Both the position numbers and the translations under genes were made by a program. Positions 1-8,147 of a stretch of 64,000 nt of DNA are shown here, piece by piece. Numbering within the stretch: position 1 is the stretch's first letter; each line of letters begins with the position of its first letter. The DNA lies in contig DAOUMD010000044.1 in the NCBI GenBank assembly GCA_034412795.1, forward strand, positions 1 to 64,000. Reading direction: 5' to 3'. The DNA is from JAUVPY01 sp034412795. Lineage in GTDB: Bacteria > Chloroflexota > Anaerolineae > 4572-78 > NAK82. The notes beneath the pieces were generated by a model that did no database searches, had not been told where the DNA came from, and saw only the letters and a list, made by a program, of their open reading frames with translations.

Positions 1-192
1 TACTCTTCCCCCTCTGCCCTGATAAGTCCCCCCTCTTTTCGAGTGCTTTTTCCCTTCATTTTCCCCCCTGACTGGTCAGCTACGATGTCTGTCCAGAGTC
101 AGGGTCACGATGTAGGTAAAGAATACACCAGATGCGAACTCCAACCTGCACGACGAAATTGGGCTGTTCCTAAAATTCGAGGTGTGAGAACT

Positions 193-852
193 TCATGGGG
201 CCGAGGGCCGCCATACCTGCCCGCCCTGCATACGCAGCCAGTCGGCAACCAGTGGGCGCTGCTGTTCGCGTAGCCGGGTGGCGAAGCGCCGGAAGATCAC
301 CTGGGTGGTCAGAGCATCGGCCAGCGCACGATGGGCGCCCGGCGTGCGAATACCCAATTGGTATGCGATGGCGGACAGTCTGTTGCGCCGGAACCAATAT
401 TGGCGCCGGGCGAAGGCCAGCGTATCCAGCACCACCCCGTCCCAGACCGGTGCGCCAGCCCTGCGTAACTCCGCTTCCAGAAAGCCCAGATCAAAGGGGG
501 CGTTGTGGCATACCAGGACCACGTCTTCAACCAGGGGCAACAATTCATCAAGTAGCTCGGAGAAGATCGGCGCATCGGCGACTATGTTGGGAGTGATGCG
601 ATTGACCCGCATCGCTTCAGGGTTAAGTCGACGCTGTGGGTTTACCAATGAAACAAAACGGGCCACCTCGGTCGGCCCTTGCGCCCGGACGACGGCGACC
701 TCCACCACTCGGTCTTCCAAATCGGGGCGCAAACCGGTCGTCTCTACATCCAAGAAGGCCAGTGGTGCTTCGTGTAAGGGCAAGCTGGTCAAGTCGGACA
801 ATGTCGGTCTCCCATGTAGGAAACTCAAGTCTGGCGAATTCCTTTTGGACAC
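193..852 (-). CDS. DEDDh 3'-5' exonuclease (DNA polymerase III epsilon-like)
   Basis: 219-residue single-domain exonuclease of the RNase T/DnaQ type, expected to remove nucleotides from DNA or RNA 3' ends with two metal ions. Seen: Exo I motif FLDVETTGL (D35, E37), Exo II motif VCHNAPFDLGFLEAEL, and Exo III motif HRALADA with the H and D of the DEDDh class. No polymerase or helicase domain is attached, so it is a stand-alone proofreading or repair nuclease. The GTG start at 852 sits inside a palindromic repeat (847-928); a TTG at about 828 preceded by AAAAGGAA is an alternative. It points away from the tRNA-Ser genes. Nothing is seen in bases 1-192 downstream of it. Family assignment is secure, exact substrate unknown. 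Confidence 0.88.
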   Translation of the reverse strand: MSKRNSPDLSFLHGRPTLSDLTSLPLHEAPLAFLDVETTGLRPDLEDRVVEVAVVRAQGPTEVARFVSLVNPQRRLNPEAMRVNRITPNIVADAPIFSELLDELLPLVEDVVLVCHNAPFDLGFLEAELRRAGAPVWDGVVLDTLAFARRQYWFRRNRLSAIAYQLGIRTPGAHRALADALTTQVIFRRFATRLREQQRPLVADWLRMQGGQVWRPSAP

Positions 853-928
853 AGATTCACACAGGCTTTCGCCCCCAGATTCTAAAAAAGCTTTATCAGT
901 GTAAATCTGTATTAATCTGCGTCCGATT
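847..928. repeat. Imperfect inverted repeat over the exonuclease start
   Basis: Left arm GGACACAGATTCACACAG and the reverse complement of the right arm (GGACGCAGATTAATACAG) match at most positions, with about 45 bases between. The arm is built from a repeated CAGATT-like word. It covers the annotated GTG start of the minus-strand exonuclease. Member of the dispersed hairpin-type repeats seen throughout this window. Confidence 0.6.
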
Positions 929-998
929 CAAGAATCGCCAGAGTTCAGCAGGAAAAAGGAAATCGGCCACCACAAAGGTGACCGATCGAGTTCCTAGG

Positions 999-1088
999 CG
1001 GGGAGGGTGGGATTCGAACCCACGGTGGAGCTTTAAACCCCACAACCACTTAGCAGGCGGCCCCAATCGTCCACTCTGGCACCTCCCC
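999..1088 (-). tRNA. tRNA-Ser(GCT)
   Basis: On the minus strand the 7-bp acceptor stem GGGGAGG pairs with CCTCCCC, followed by discriminator G. The T-arm GTGGGTTCGAATCCCAC is intact, the anticodon loop CTGCTAA gives anticodon GCT, and a long variable arm is present, as expected for serine. 90 nt; CCA is not encoded. Confidence 0.95.
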
Positions 1089-1136
1089 GTGTTGTGGTAG
1101 GATATTAATAGCGTTGCGCGCCATTATCTGTTTTGG

Positions 1137-1223
1137 CGGAGGGAGAGGGATTCGAACCCCCGGAGACCTTGCGGCCTCAGCGGTTTTCAAGACCGCCGCA
1201 ATCGTCCACTCTGCCATCCCTCC
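1137..1223 (-). tRNA. tRNA-Ser(TGA)
   Basis: Acceptor stem GGAGGGA pairs with TCCCTCC, discriminator G. Anticodon stem GCGGT/ACCGC encloses CTTGAAA, anticodon TGA. The variable arm forms a hairpin and the T-loop is TTCGAAT. 87 nt, no encoded CCA. It lies 48 bases upstream (in its own direction) of tRNA-Ser(GCT), so the two are probably co-transcribed. Confidence 0.95.
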
Positions 1224-1355
1224 TCTTCAGTACCCGGGACACGGAATACTGGACGGCGAGCGAGGATACCCCCTCTCCACCGGGTACAGTCATAGTATAT
1301 CAAAAGGGAGCAACCTTGTCAATTAAAGATCAAGTGTATCCTCGAAAATTCGCTC

Positions 1356-1385
1356 TTTACTTTGTGGGGTAGCTTGTGGTAGAAT
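1356..1385 (+). promoter_or_regulatory. Candidate sigma-70-type promoter for the ATPase island
   Basis: TTTACT (-35) and TAGAAT (-10) separated by 18 bases, with a TG two bases before the -10. Predicted start near 1392 leaves a leader of about 110 bases before the GTG at 1502. Called by eye. Confidence 0.45.
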
Positions 1386-1501
1386 GTGAGGGAGTGAAGA
1401 TAGAGCACGTTATCCGCAGATTCTAACACTTTGCATACCTATCGAGTGTTCGTCCGGCAAGAGCTTGTTTCATCGTTTGAAAATTTTCTGAGGGGCCTGC
1501 G

Positions 1502-4006
1502 GTGAGCAATCAAAAACAGTCACTTGAGACGACATCAAGCTTGAGACGAAAACACAGCGCTCGTTTGAATAGCCTGACGGGGCCAGTCCCACCGCTTCCT
1601 TTGTTCCTGTTGGTGGTCTTGCTCGGGGGATTCCTTTATCTGGTCGTTTTGATTTATCAAGCGGGCCGGTCAGCGGAAGATACTCGTTTGCTGCTTGTGG
1701 CGACGCGTGTGCTAACGGATACGATTGATCCTCTGGTGTTGGAGGTTGTCTATCCCTATGAGGTGCGGTTAGACCCTACGGCCAAATCTGGACAGCCGAT
1801 GTCGGTCTGGCTCAGGTGGGCTACACCAAGACTCAGCCCTTCACCCACGCCCACTGGCCTGGAGACCGGAACCCCGACTGCTACTCCCACACCGAATCCC
1901 TACTTGCTTCTCGTGGAGCCGTACGACGATGGACTGGTGTTTACTGACGAAGATGGATTGCCGGTTGCCCCTAGAATCATTCTGACGCCGGCTTTGTACT
2001 CTGCTACCCCAGCCACTCTCTATGTCCGTCGCGCGCCGGGCCAGGTATCATCATCATTGTCGTTGACCTTGAGCCTTTACTCGCCAGACGGTCGTCCACT
2101 GACGAGCACTGCTGTCTCATCTCCACTCGTTGTCAAGGCTGAAAGCAGATCTGAAGCACGCTGGCGATTCTTCTTGGACCGACTGCTCGGCCCGGCTACC
2201 CCTCTGTTGGGAATGGCGGCTGCATTGTTAGCGTTTGGGGTGAAGTGGTATGAAGAAGCTCGGAAACAGCAAAAGGAGGAGGCGAAACAGTCCCGTCGGG
2301 CCGAGGTCGAGCGGATTCGATTGCTAGTTGTTGAGGGTGATTTGTTTGGCGCATTTCAACATTACGATTTACTTTGCCAGAAGACCGAGACAGATAGTGA
2401 ATGGAAGACTGACGATGAAATCATCAGACAATTGAGAGAAGTTTCGGAGGATATTAATGCCACGCCAGTTCGGCGCACTGCTCTGAGCCAGGCAGCCAGG
2501 TTGCTGAGCCAAAAACAGTATGCCGCTGCCTCACAGCTTGTTGACTTGGTCGTGACACTGAATCCGGAAGATCGATTAGCAGCCGACTTAGCTTCGGTCA
2601 TCGAACTTGCCGATCCACTTACCGAGACTTCCGAAGCGTCGCGCGATAGGATTGCCCCATTGTTACGCGTACACTATGAGTTTCCAGAGCTTCTCAGCGA
2701 AACTGTGAGCGGTTTACTTGCAGAACAAATACGAGAGGGTGATGGCAGCCGCGTGATTCAATTGGCGCAATACGAGCTAGCGCGCAATCTACTGGTTACT
2801 TCTGATGAGCTGATAAAAGCCGTATCCGAATTGGCGCAAAAAACGACTTCGCCCGAAGTGAAGACGGCCGCAGACAGATTACTGAAATCGCGGCGGCGGT
2901 TGTGGCAGCAGGTGATAGGATGGCACGAAACACGTCCGGACGATCCGCCGCAACTGGCAACTTGGCTAAGACTGGCCGAACTTTCTTTCAATCCTTTTGG
3001 TCCAGAGGCAGCAGAACTCGACCCCCTCCTGCCAACGTTTGCCCTGGATATCACTTTCGAAAGAGTACGTGGGGCTCGCTCGGTATTGGCCTATGGCCAG
3101 CCTGGTTCTGGTAAAACGGCAGCCGCGTTGCTCTTGGCGCACGACTGTAACGATCCACCAGACAGACCCCGTGAACCGGGCACATTACCAGTTTATTATC
3201 GGTTGTCCTGGAGTGAGTTTCCATTACTTTGTGATCGCCGCACCTGGCTGAGAGTTTTTGCCCTTGCCATTGCCAAGACTATCATTCGTTACGTGGCGAT
3301 CAGCCCTGATACCTTTCTGGATCTGGTGCCCGCTCGACAGGAGCGACTGGGTAAATTCCTCATAACCTGCGCTGGAACACAGAAACGTCTCATTCGCCAG
3401 TTACGAGAGTCCGCTATCGCCGTATTAGTAGACGATCGCCTAATCAGCGCGATTGAACAGCTAGACCCAGATGTTCAGCATGCCAGTGGGTTGGATGAAG
3501 TGTTGTGGATAGACCTTTTGCGAGATGTACCACCTGCTGGGTTCTCACACATCTATTTGTTGATAGATGTACTGGACGAATTGAAGGATGCCAAAGCTGC
3601 TATTGCTTGCCTCCGCACGATTGTTGATCTAAGCACGGCTTTGGCGACTGTCGGAATCTACCTGAAGCTGTTTTTGCCTGAAGCTGTTGTACCACACCTG
3701 GGTGACTTGAAGGGCTTGGATGTGGTCGCCTTGTCCTGGGATAAGCAAGAGCTGCGCTCAGTGCTCACAGAACGTATCCGGCAGGCAAGCCGCGAAGGGA
3801 CCTCCGCCGGACGCGAAAGTCTGAAAGCGCTGTGTGACCTGGACGCCCAGGGCATGGGTGTGGATGACTCTTTGATCAACATGGCTGCAACCCCACGGGA
3901 CCTTGTCCGGCTGGGTAACCAACTTCTGCAGATACACGTCGATCGTGCCCCACATGAATTGCCATTAAGCGTTGGTGACGTGGAAGATTGGCAAGACCAC
4001 CTTTAA
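1502..4006 (+). CDS. Membrane-anchored P-loop ATPase (unnamed family)
   Basis: 834 residues, no family recognised with certainty. Seen in order: a first membrane segment at about 33-53; an extracytoplasmic stretch to about 225 containing a Pro/Thr-rich linker (about 112-132, many TPTP/SPTP steps); a second membrane segment at about 228-248; a charged helical region (KQQKEEAKQSRRAEVERIR); a helical-repeat-like middle (about 255-470); then a P-loop module with Walker A GQPGSGKT near 532 and Walker B-like IYLLIDVLDEL near 685. The ATPase is therefore cytoplasmic and could receive a signal from outside. Its module (FNPFGPE ahead of the P-loop; YLKLFLP after Walker B) is shared with the next two genes. 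GTG start follows a weak purine-rich site. Likely first gene of the island operon. Confidence 0.75.
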   Translation: MSNQKQSLETTSSLRRKHSARLNSLTGPVPPLPLFLLVVLLGGFLYLVVLIYQAGRSAEDTRLLLVATRVLTDTIDPLVLEVVYPYEVRLDPTAKSGQPMSVWLRWATPRLSPSPTPTGLETGTPTATPTPNPYLLLVEPYDDGLVFTDEDGLPVAPRIILTPALYSATPATLYVRRAPGQVSSSLSLTLSLYSPDGRPLTSTAVSSPLVVKAESRSEARWRFFLDRLLGPATPLLGMAAALLAFGVKWYEEARKQQKEEAKQSRRAEVERIRLLVVEGDLFGAFQHYDLLCQKTETDSEWKTDDEIIRQLREVSEDINATPVRRTALSQAARLLSQKQYAAASQLVDLVVTLNPEDRLAADLASVIELADPLTETSEASRDRIAPLLRVHYEFPELLSETVSGLLAEQIREGDGSRVIQLAQYELARNLLVTSDELIKAVSELAQKTTSPEVKTAADRLLKSRRRLWQQVIGWHETRPDDPPQLATWLRLAELSFNPFGPEAAELDPLLPTFALDITFERVRGARSVLAYGQPGSGKTAAALLLAHDCNDPPDRPREPGTLPVYYRLSWSEFPLLCDRRTWLRVFALAIAKTIIRYVAISPDTFLDLVPARQERLGKFLITCAGTQKRLIRQLRESAIAVLVDDRLISAIEQLDPDVQHASGLDEVLWIDLLRDVPPAGFSHIYLLIDVLDELKDAKAAIACLRTIVDLSTALATVGIYLKLFLPEAVVPHLGDLKGLDVVALSWDKQELRSVLTERIRQASREGTSAGRESLKALCDLDAQGMGVDDSLINMAATPRDLVRLGNQLLQIHVDRAPHELPLSVGDVEDWQDHL

Positions 4007-4035
4007 TGGCGACAGACTGATTTTGGATTCTCAGA

Positions 4036-5373
4036 GTGAGCACTAGAGCATTACCTGAGCCAAACGAGAACATTTCTCCTGCTCTCTCAGCTTTCGATGC
4101 CCTGCGCGCCGAAGATGAGCCGTGGCTGGATACCTGTTTCGTGCCACCACCTGACTTCGATCTGATCGCCGGTGCGCGTTCGGTATTGGTCTTTGGCGAG
4201 GCTGGTTCTGGCAAGACCGCGTTGTACCAAGCCCTGCGGCGTCGGTTACGTCCCGCCGGCCACAAGCCGGACCGGCTGGTCGCGGAGTGGCAACCTGTCT
4301 CGCTTCCGTCAAAGGCCCCAGCCGACTCCCTCACGGCCGAAGCCCAGTTAGACCGCGTGTTGTCTGTTTGTATGGCTGAGTTGTCAGACTTCGTCGCTCG
4401 TTGGCCCCAGGAATTCAAGCATGCACCCGATGACGTGCAGAATACGCTGGCCTGGTTTGCCCATAAGTACTTGGTTCCACGTGAGAACATCCCGCACCAG
4501 GAAACAGATCTGGCCCGTCCCGCACGCGACGATTTCCTTGATCAAGCTGAACCTAAGCATCGCATCGCCGAACTGGTCAAGGCAGTTGGTGAGATTGGGC
4601 TATCTGGCGTATGCGTGCTGGTTGGGCCCGACAACTTGGGCGATATCGAATCCGTCCAACCTGGTCTCAGTGCGCTTCTGTCCTCCCTGAACTTGTTTGA
4701 GCAGCCCCATTTTGTGTACAAGCTGGTCTTGCCCACTGCGCTGAGTCAGAGCCTGTTGACTGCCAGCAGCGTAGAGCGAAGACGCCTGGACCCTATTCCA
4801 CTGCGCTGGTTCGAGCCTGAGTTGATCGCGGTGGTCGAGCGGCGGTTCGTACTGGCTACGGATGGAAAGGCGGCGCACCTGGATGATGTTTGCCAAGATA
4901 AAGAGTTGATCCAGTGGCTGTCCCGCTGTGGCGGTGACGTGCCACGCGGGTGGCTCGAGCAGGTCCGCCCTCTAGCTGCGCATTATATTTCGCGCGAACG
5001 GCCGCTTACTACCCAGGAGTGGCAGGAGATCCGTGAGCACCGACCACCTCGTCTAAGTGTGGATATTGAGACAGGGCGTGTCACCGTGGGCTATCGCCAA
5101 ATCAAGGACATAGGACAGGTGGAAATGGCCCTGTTACACTATCTCTATCAGTATCGTGACCGTATCTGCACTCGTGAGGAGCTTTATCATAAGGCATATC
5201 GCCCCTCCATGTATCCTGGTGGGGATGAGCGACGTGCCTCCCCTGCGGACTACCAGGGTTTGCTGGATACCGCATTGTGGCGCTTGCGGAAAGCCATAGA
5301 ACCTGAACCGAAACGTCCAGTGTTCGTCGTCACCCGTCGAGGCAAAGGGGTGAAGTTAGAGAACGCCTGGTGA
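4036..5373 (+). CDS. P-loop ATPase fused to an OmpR-type winged helix
   Basis: 445 residues. Walker A GEAGSGKT at about 53-60. The position matching Walker B reads VCVLVGPDNLG, so the usual hydrophobic-D-E end is degenerate. After it comes FVYKLVLP, corresponding to YLKLFLP in the upstream paralogue. Residues about 338-444 look like the Trans_reg_C winged helix of OmpR/PhoB and SARP regulators: a beta start (LSVDIETGRVTVG), helices LLHYLYQYRDRICTREEL and TALWRLRKAIEP, and the wing VFVVTRRGKGVKLE. There is no receiver domain. It is plausibly an ATP-gated DNA-binding regulator; tandem 11-bp repeats immediately downstream (5378-5421) could be its site. GTG start, 29 bases after the previous gene. 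Confidence 0.75.
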   Translation: MSTRALPEPNENISPALSAFDALRAEDEPWLDTCFVPPPDFDLIAGARSVLVFGEAGSGKTALYQALRRRLRPAGHKPDRLVAEWQPVSLPSKAPADSLTAEAQLDRVLSVCMAELSDFVARWPQEFKHAPDDVQNTLAWFAHKYLVPRENIPHQETDLARPARDDFLDQAEPKHRIAELVKAVGEIGLSGVCVLVGPDNLGDIESVQPGLSALLSSLNLFEQPHFVYKLVLPTALSQSLLTASSVERRRLDPIPLRWFEPELIAVVERRFVLATDGKAAHLDDVCQDKELIQWLSRCGGDVPRGWLEQVRPLAAHYISRERPLTTQEWQEIREHRPPRLSVDIETGRVTVGYRQIKDIGQVEMALLHYLYQYRDRICTREELYHKAYRPSMYPGGDERRASPADYQGLLDTALWRLRKAIEPEPKRPVFVVTRRGKGVKLENAW

Positions 5374-5377
5374 CATT

Positions 5378-5421
5378 GAGGTAAGTGAGAGGTAAGTGAA
5401 AGGTTAATGAAAGATAAACAC
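5378..5421 (+). promoter_or_regulatory. Tandem 11-bp direct repeats, candidate operator
   Basis: GAGGTAAGTGA at 5378 and again at 5389, AAGGTTAATGA at 5400, and a degenerate AAGATAAACAC at 5411, in exact 11-bp register. One-helical-turn direct repeats are what OmpR/PhoB/SARP-type winged helices bind, and such a domain is encoded just upstream. A GATAAT element follows at 5446-5451, directly before the next ORF. Confidence 0.5.
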
Positions 5422-5454
5422 AAGCGTGTAAAGTGTCAATTGTGAGATAATACT

Positions 5455-6786
5455 ATGGGAGATGCCGGAGGAATCATTGACATAGGGCAACTGGAACGTG
5501 ATCAGGGGATTGCCACAATGCCGCACAGCGCCGACGACCACCGGGCATTGCAGTCACCAGATGGTGCCTGGAATTTGACTGATTCCGAGGGCCCGGAAGA
5601 TGAGTTGACGGAGTCTCAACCGGAAGACGAACTCAACATCAGGCTGGCTGCCTGGCGGGCGGAGGTAGGGCTGCATTTTAACCCCTTTGCCTCCACCACG
5701 CTCAACGCTGGTGATGACACTCGCCTGAGCATGTACCTGATTGGTCATGACGACTTTTCAGCTACGTGGGGCGATTGGATATCGACCATCTTGGCGCCTA
5801 CTGGCGGCGGTAAGTCTGCCTTTCGGGTTCGTCTGGCCTATGCATGCCGGGTGGGTGAAGACGGTCGCCGGGTATTTCCCCTGGTGTATGCATTACCCCG
5901 TGCTGCGACCACTTTGGATGCTCACCTCGAAGCCTTGGTCCGTGCTGCTGCCTACGAGTTATTGCTTGAGATAGTGTATCGCCCCTGGCGCTTCGAAACC
6001 CTGGACGCTGAAGCCAGGCGATCGGTGCGTCGTGCGCTCGACCACAATGCGCCGGGATGGGAACGCTTCTTACCCCAATTGGAGCGTGGCGGGGGGCCTA
6101 CGCCCCTGGCTGAGACCTTTGATCGCTCTGCAGCGCGCTTACCCAACCCCCCAGACCCAGCTCAAGTGCGTGCTTTGTGTGCCACGCTGCGGCAAATTCC
6201 AAGCGATCCGCGTCCGCCATCTGTGGAAGAACGCTGGCGGCAATTGGTTGAACTCTTATTGAACACGTTGCAAATGCAAGCCATTTATGTCCTGGTTGAT
6301 GGCGCAGATGCTTATCCGGAGACAGCCAGGGATCCTCGATCGGCGTTAGATTGGCTCGCACCGCTACTTGATCAGGCGGGTACCTGGGCCAAGTCACACG
6401 TTTTCCTCAAACTGTTTCTTCCGATTGAGCTGTATGACGCTTTGCAGCAAACTTTTAACAACCTATTGACTTTGCCTGCAAGATTTGCTAAGATAGAATG
6501 GACTCCTGAACGGCTCGCCGAGGTTCTATCAGCCCGCTTGCGGAGCGCTAGCGATGGCGAATTTGACAGTCTGGACGCCCTCTGTACTCCCGCATTGCGG
6601 GGCCTCAATCGCGAATTGGCCGGGATGGCGCATCCAACCATCCCACGTGAGGTGTTGGTGCTGGCCGGACACCTGTTGATGGAGCACGTCCGCAGGCAGG
6701 GTGCAGGTGATTTGTTCGAGCCTGCGGATCTGGATGCGGTAAGAGAATGGTATCGGTTTGATCGTCTGATTACTAACTCACCCTAG
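5455..6786 (+). CDS. Soluble P-loop ATPase, third tandem paralogue
   Basis: 443 residues. An acidic, probably disordered N-terminus (about 1-60) precedes the module FNPFAST, Walker A APTGGGKS near 113-121, Walker B-like IYVLVDGADAY near 277-286, then VFLKLFLP and a helical C-terminus (PREVLVLAGHLLMEHV). The order and spacing match the ATPase module of the 834-residue protein at 1502 (IYLLIDVLDEL, IYLKLFLP, PRDLVRLGNQLLQIHV), so these are paralogues. No membrane segment and no DNA-binding domain. The ATG at 5455 is only 3 bases past a GATAAT; the ATG at 5518, preceded by AGGGGA, is a credible alternative start that would remove 21 residues. Confidence 0.72.
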   Translation: MGDAGGIIDIGQLERDQGIATMPHSADDHRALQSPDGAWNLTDSEGPEDELTESQPEDELNIRLAAWRAEVGLHFNPFASTTLNAGDDTRLSMYLIGHDDFSATWGDWISTILAPTGGGKSAFRVRLAYACRVGEDGRRVFPLVYALPRAATTLDAHLEALVRAAAYELLLEIVYRPWRFETLDAEARRSVRRALDHNAPGWERFLPQLERGGGPTPLAETFDRSAARLPNPPDPAQVRALCATLRQIPSDPRPPSVEERWRQLVELLLNTLQMQAIYVLVDGADAYPETARDPRSALDWLAPLLDQAGTWAKSHVFLKLFLPIELYDALQQTFNNLLTLPARFAKIEWTPERLAEVLSARLRSASDGEFDSLDALCTPALRGLNRELAGMAHPTIPREVLVLAGHLLMEHVRRQGAGDLFEPADLDAVREWYRFDRLITNSP

Positions 6787-6878
6787 CTATACGTTTTCAC
6801 TGTGCGCTCCGCTGGAGTGAGCAGCGCGGGCGTGTCCTGTACAGCGATGCAAATAACAGAGATAACTATGTGATCAAC

Positions 6879-6918
6879 AACGGGACGATGCTGATGTTTC
6901 ATCAGTATGTGTCCCGTT
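6879..6918 (+). promoter_or_regulatory. Hairpin/operator in the leader of the next ATPase gene
   Basis: Nested perfect arms: AACGGGAC pairs with GTCCCGTT, and inside it CTGATG pairs with CATCAG around a TTT loop. It lies 42 bases before the preferred ATG at 6960, in a position to act as a leader hairpin or a dyad operator. Confidence 0.5.
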
Positions 6919-6959
6919 ACGTTATTTCAGCCTTGATGACCTCATTGAAGGGGGGAGCG

Positions 6960-8147
6960 ATGGCAATGGAATCTCTACCAGAACGACTCCCTTACGACCA
7001 TGGTAAGTTTGTGAACCGCGCTAACGAGATATGGCTGGTGATTGATAAAGCGCGGGAGCTGGCATCTAGCCACCCTGTGGAGAAGCGTGTCGTGATCTTC
7101 TATGGCGCGCGAGGCTCGGGTAAGAGCTGGCTGTTACAGGAGATCCACTACTTGCTCAAAGCTGAGCATCCGTCAATTCCTTGTGTCTATCTAGATCTTT
7201 CGACCTACGGCGGCAAGCCCCCAGACGAAGCTATGTGCGCCATTATCGGGCAGATACTTCAAACCCTTGCCGGACCAAGCGCTGAATCGTTACTAAGCAA
7301 TGCCATGCTGGATCAGTGGTCTGCTCTACTCGTCAACGGAGTAAATCGACCCGCGCTCATGGTGTTGCTATTTGATCACGTGGATGAATCCCACAAGGAT
7401 CTGCTTACTTTGCTGGAAGATCGCTGCTTGTCCCCGCTGGCCGTGTTGCCCAACACCCTCATTGTCCTGGCCGGACGCGGTAGGGAATACGTTTGGAAAG
7501 GCCCGGAACTCCGCCTCAAGTCCGAAGAACGCGATTTGCCTTACTTCGACCTGCCCTGCACCCAAGAACAACTGGACAAGCAAGTGCCTCACCCAATACC
7601 GTCTGCCGACGAGATCCAAATCTTGAGCGGTGGGTATCCCTGGTCAAATTACCTGCTTGGAAAGCATGGTGATGATAAGGCAACCGCTTTGCAGCAGTGT
7701 GTGGTGATTCTTCTGGGCGATTTGCTGGGCAGTGAAGTGGACTACGCCCATCTGCAAGCATTATGTGTATTGCGCGCTTTCAGCGACGAAATGGTTCCCC
7801 CTATGCTGGCAGCCTATTTTGACGAACCTGATTACCTGAAATGGCAGTATCGTCGATACCGCCAGATACGACAGGCCTTGATTAGGACAACGTTGGTCAA
7901 ATGGGATGAGCCATGCGGCGGTTACGTAATAGATGAAGCACTGCGACGCGTTCTTGAGCATCAGCTCTACGAGCGTGATCCGGAGATCTGGGAACGATCG
8001 CACACCGCGGCTCGCGATTTGTTCGACGCCTGGCAAAAAGAATACCCCCGGACTGCTGTCCGCTGGGAAAAAGAGATGGCCTACCACGCTGGAAGGCTGA
8101 CTCACGGCTCGCTCTGGATGCCCCAACAGGAGGAGGGCGATGATTGA
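6960..8147 (+). CDS. STAND-like ATPase
   Basis: 395 residues from the ATG at 6960, chosen because AAGGGGGGAG lies just upstream; the frame is open to a GTG at 6870, but that would put the 6879-6918 hairpin into the coding region. Seen: an entry motif GKFVNRANEIW as in AAA/STAND proteins, Walker A GARGSGKS at about 49-56, Walker B LMVLLFDHVDE at about 133-143, an ILSGGYP motif, then a helical/winged-helix-like region (LCVLRAFSDEMVP to RQALIRTTLVKWDEPCGGYVIDEALRRVLE) as follows the NTPase core in STAND proteins. No C-terminal sensor repeats. It overlaps the next gene by 8 bases, so the two products are probably translationally coupled partners. Confidence 0.72.
   Translation: MAMESLPERLPYDHGKFVNRANEIWLVIDKARELASSHPVEKRVVIFYGARGSGKSWLLQEIHYLLKAEHPSIPCVYLDLSTYGGKPPDEAMCAIIGQILQTLAGPSAESLLSNAMLDQWSALLVNGVNRPALMVLLFDHVDESHKDLLTLLEDRCLSPLAVLPNTLIVLAGRGREYVWKGPELRLKSEERDLPYFDLPCTQEQLDKQVPHPIPSADEIQILSGGYPWSNYLLGKHGDDKATALQQCVVILLGDLLGSEVDYAHLQALCVLRAFSDEMVPPMLAAYFDEPDYLKWQYRRYRQIRQALIRTTLVKWDEPCGGYVIDEALRRVLEHQLYERDPEIWERSHTAARDLFDAWQKEYPRTAVRWEKEMAYHAGRLTHGSLWMPQQEEGDD

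Noticed and set aside
1..192. Open frames in the first 192 bases
   Set aside because: Short, no ribosome site, overlapping the exonuclease in antisense; I see no feature there.
636..1372. Several open frames on the plus strand over the two tRNA-Ser genes
   Set aside because: They translate the complement of tRNAs (GGRGIRTPGDL- and WDSNPR-type peptides are well-known artefacts) and have no ribosome site.
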